From assembly GCA_016207365.1 (NCBI GenBank), contig JACQPU010000017.1:1-6512 (forward strand): 6,512 nt of DNA, read 5' to 3'. Below the pieces are notes generated by a model. It searched no databases and had not been told where the DNA came from. It saw nothing but the letters and a program-made list of their open reading frames with translations. Position numbers and translations under genes: made by a program. Within the stretch, counting starts at the first letter, position 1. Every line of letters starts with the position of its first letter. Positions 4,986 to 6,512 of this stretch are shown here, in pieces. This DNA comes from Ignavibacteriales bacterium (GTDB lineage: Bacteria > Bacteroidota > Ignavibacteria > UBA10030).

Positions 4986-6512
4986 ATGATACTGACAAAA
5001 CAGATTCAGATGGGTGGAAAGACTTTTACGCTGGAGACCGGGCGCTTTGCGAAGCAAGCCCACGGTGCGGCCATGGTGCGATATGCGGATACGATGGTCC
5101 TGGCGACCGTCGTCAGCGCGTCGGAGGTGAAGGAAGGTCAGGATTTTTTTCCACTCCAGGTGGAATTTCGCGAAAAAACAGCCGCAGCAGGTAAAATCCC
5201 TGGCGGCTTTTTTAAACGGGAGGGGAGGCCGACAGAAAAAGAGATTCTTTCCGCTCGCCTCATCGACCGGCCTATCCGGCCGATGTTCCCCAAGAATTAC
5301 TTTAACGAAACACAAATGATGGTGACCGTCTATTCGTCGGACCAGCAGCATGATGGTGACGTCCTGGGCGCATGCGCGGCGTCTGCTGCCCTTGTGATTT
5401 CTGACATCCCGTTCGACGGGCCGATTGCCGAGGTGCGTGTGGGACGTCTGAACGGAACGCTCCTCGTCAATCCCACATTTGCCGAACTTGAGGCGGGAGA
5501 TCTCGATATCACGGTTGCGGGAACAGAGGACTCGATCGTTATGGTCGAGGGTGAGTCGTTGGAAGTACCCGAGGCCGATATTCTGGATGCGCTCCGATTC
5601 GCCCATGAACATGTCAAGGCCCTCTGCAGGGTCCAGAAAGAGCTTGCAGAATCTCTGAACGTTGTGAAACGACCGGTGAAAGAGGCTCAGTATCCCGACG
5701 GACTGGTCGAAGCCGTGCGATCATTCGCTTCAGCCCGTCTGAAGGAGCTGGGCAGGACGGTGTTGTCAAAAGAAGAGCGCGCGCAGAAAACTGGCGCCGT
5801 GTACGAAGAGGCGCAGGCATCGCTTGCGGCGCAATTCCCGGAATGTGAGAACCTGATTTCGGATCTCATCCATGACCACGAGGGGGAGGCGATGCGTTCG
5901 ACGATCCTGGAAGAATCCCTGCGTCTTGACGGAAGGCGGCTTCGCGATATCCGGCCAATCACCTGTGAAGTCGGCGTGCTTCCGCGCACCCATGGATCAG
6001 CACTCTTTACACGGGGAGAGACTCAGAGCCTGACCACTGCAACGCTCGGAACAAAAACCGATGAACAGATTTTGGACGGTCTCCTTCCGGAAACCACGAA
6101 ACGGTTCATGTTACACTACAATTTTCCGCCGTTCAGTGTTGGGGAAATCGGGCGCCTTGGTTCAACAAGCCGGCGAGAAATAGGGCATGGCAATCTGGCG
6201 GAGCGGGCATTGAAAAATCTCATCCCCCAGGAAGAGGAGTTTCCGTACACCATCCGTATCGTGTCCGATATCCTCGAATCGAATGGTTCGTCGTCGATGG
6301 CCACGGTTTGCGCGGGTACACTGGCGTTGTTTGATGCTGGCGTTCCCCTGAAAAAACCCGTTGCGGGTATCGCCATGGGTTTAGTGAAAGAGGGTGACCG
6401 GGTCGCCGTGCTGAGCGATATTCTCGGAAACGAAGATCACCTGGGTGACATGGATTTCAAAGTCGCCGGAACGGCCGACGGTGTTACGGCTATGCAGATG
6501 GACATCAAGATC
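4986..6512 (+). CDS. pnp: Polynucleotide phosphorylase, 3'-truncated by the window edge
   Basis: PNPase is the phosphate-dependent 3'-to-5' exoribonuclease of mRNA decay and, in many bacteria, a member of the RNA degradosome. 509 codons are open to the last base with no stop or frameshift. The first RNase PH core opens with GGKTFTLETGRFAKQA and contains the RNA-contact loop FFKREGRP (75-82) and SARLIDRPIRPMFP. A helical linker domain follows at roughly 210-310. The second, catalytic RNase PH core begins near LRLDGRRLRDIRP. By my alignment, offset by two from E. coli, Arg396-Arg397 match the phosphate/RNA-binding Arg pair, Ser435-437 the phosphate-binding SSS, and Asp484 and Asp490 the catalytic metal-binding Asp pair in EDHLGDMD. 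All are present, so the enzyme should be active. The C-terminal KH and S1 RNA-binding domains, normally about 200 more residues, lie beyond the window. The gap from rpsO is 43 bases with no terminator, so cotranscription is likely. Confidence 0.98.
   Translation, partial: MILTKQIQMGGKTFTLETGRFAKQAHGAAMVRYADTMVLATVVSASEVKEGQDFFPLQVEFREKTAAAGKIPGGFFKREGRPTEKEILSARLIDRPIRPMFPKNYFNETQMMVTVYSSDQQHDGDVLGACAASAALVISDIPFDGPIAEVRVGRLNGTLLVNPTFAELEAGDLDITVAGTEDSIVMVEGESLEVPEADILDALRFAHEHVKALCRVQKELAESLNVVKRPVKEAQYPDGLVEAVRSFASARLKELGRTVLSKEERAQKTGAVYEEAQASLAAQFPECENLISDLIHDHEGEAMRSTILEESLRLDGRRLRDIRPITCEVGVLPRTHGSALFTRGETQSLTTATLGTKTDEQILDGLLPETTKRFMLHYNFPPFSVGEIGRLGSTSRREIGHGNLAERALKNLIPQEEEFPYTIRIVSDILESNGSSSMATVCAGTLALFDAGVPLKKPVAGIAMGLVKEGDRVAVLSDILGNEDHLGDMDFKVAGTADGVTAMQMDIKI
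5173..5213 (+). terminator. Terminator-like hairpin inside the pnp coding region
   Basis: GCCGC (5181-5185) and CAGG (5188-5191), separated by a two-base AG bulge, can pair with CCTG (5199-5202) and GCGGC (5203-5207). The loop is TAAAATC. Six T follow directly (5208-5213), and six A precede (5173-5178), so the stem can extend after a CA bulge and looks similar on the minus strand. This is the shape of an intrinsic terminator about 200 bases into pnp. It encodes the conserved AAGKIPGGFF motif, so much of the pairing is fixed by the protein, and ribosomes would normally cover it. Function as a terminator or attenuator is unproven. Confidence 0.3.

Noticed and set aside
4964..5194. GTG-started + strand frame of 76 codons at the start of pnp
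   Set aside because: It is another reading frame over pnp; the pnp frame from 4986 matches the PNPase family throughout, while this product has no known motif.
5211..5217. TTTAAAC, a strong -1 frameshift heptamer, in pnp
   Set aside because: It is in the wrong phase: pnp reads TTT AAA C, not T TTA AAC, and the frame downstream is already the correct PNPase frame.
4932..5612. Minus-strand open frame of 226 codons across the rpsO-pnp junction
   Set aside because: It crosses two conserved + strand genes and has no familiar motif or clear ribosome binding site.
6351..6368. Minus-strand mini-terminator shape (short CCCG/CGGG stem, then six T) in pnp
   Set aside because: The stem is only four or five pairs with a three-base loop, it lies in coding sequence, and no minus-strand gene is known to end there.

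Overview
The window is one strand of a tightly packed translation and RNA-metabolism operon. All six genes are on the + strand, in the order infB (5'-truncated), rbfA, truB, ribF, rpsO, pnp (3'-truncated). The gaps are 3, -4, 6, 23 and 43 bases, so almost every base is coding and no stretch over 300 bases lacks a gene. No tRNA, rRNA, CRISPR array, insertion sequence, prophage gene or defence gene is visible.

Organism: a bacterium of moderately high GC, by eye in the mid-50s percent (not counted). The start of IF2, the short TruB without a C-terminal PUA domain, the GYDHHFG motif of RibF and the FFKREGRP loop of PNPase fit the Bacteroidota/Chlorobiota side of the bacteria, perhaps an Ignavibacteria-like lineage. 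This placement is an impression from remembered family sequences, not a computed phylogeny, and is only moderately sure.

Layout: bases 1-2592 encode translation initiation factor IF2, whose true N-terminus lies upstream of the window. Bases 2596-2955 encode RbfA (30S maturation and cold adaptation). Bases 2952-3659 encode TruB (tRNA pseudouridine-55 synthase), and 3666-4649 encode the bifunctional flavin enzyme RibF. Bases 4673-4942 encode ribosomal protein S15. Bases 4986-6512 encode the first 509 residues of polynucleotide phosphorylase, ending inside the second RNase PH core.

The genes work together in making and starting the ribosome (IF2, RbfA, S15), modifying tRNA (TruB) and turning over RNA (PNPase). 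RibF supplies FMN and FAD and is a frequent passenger in this cluster. The window is largely ordinary conserved core genome and I found no new biological system. The one signal the protein annotation does not fully explain is a GC-rich hairpin followed by six T, shaped like an intrinsic terminator, inside the early part of pnp (5173-5213). It overlaps a strongly conserved protein motif, so it may be a coincidence of codon choice.
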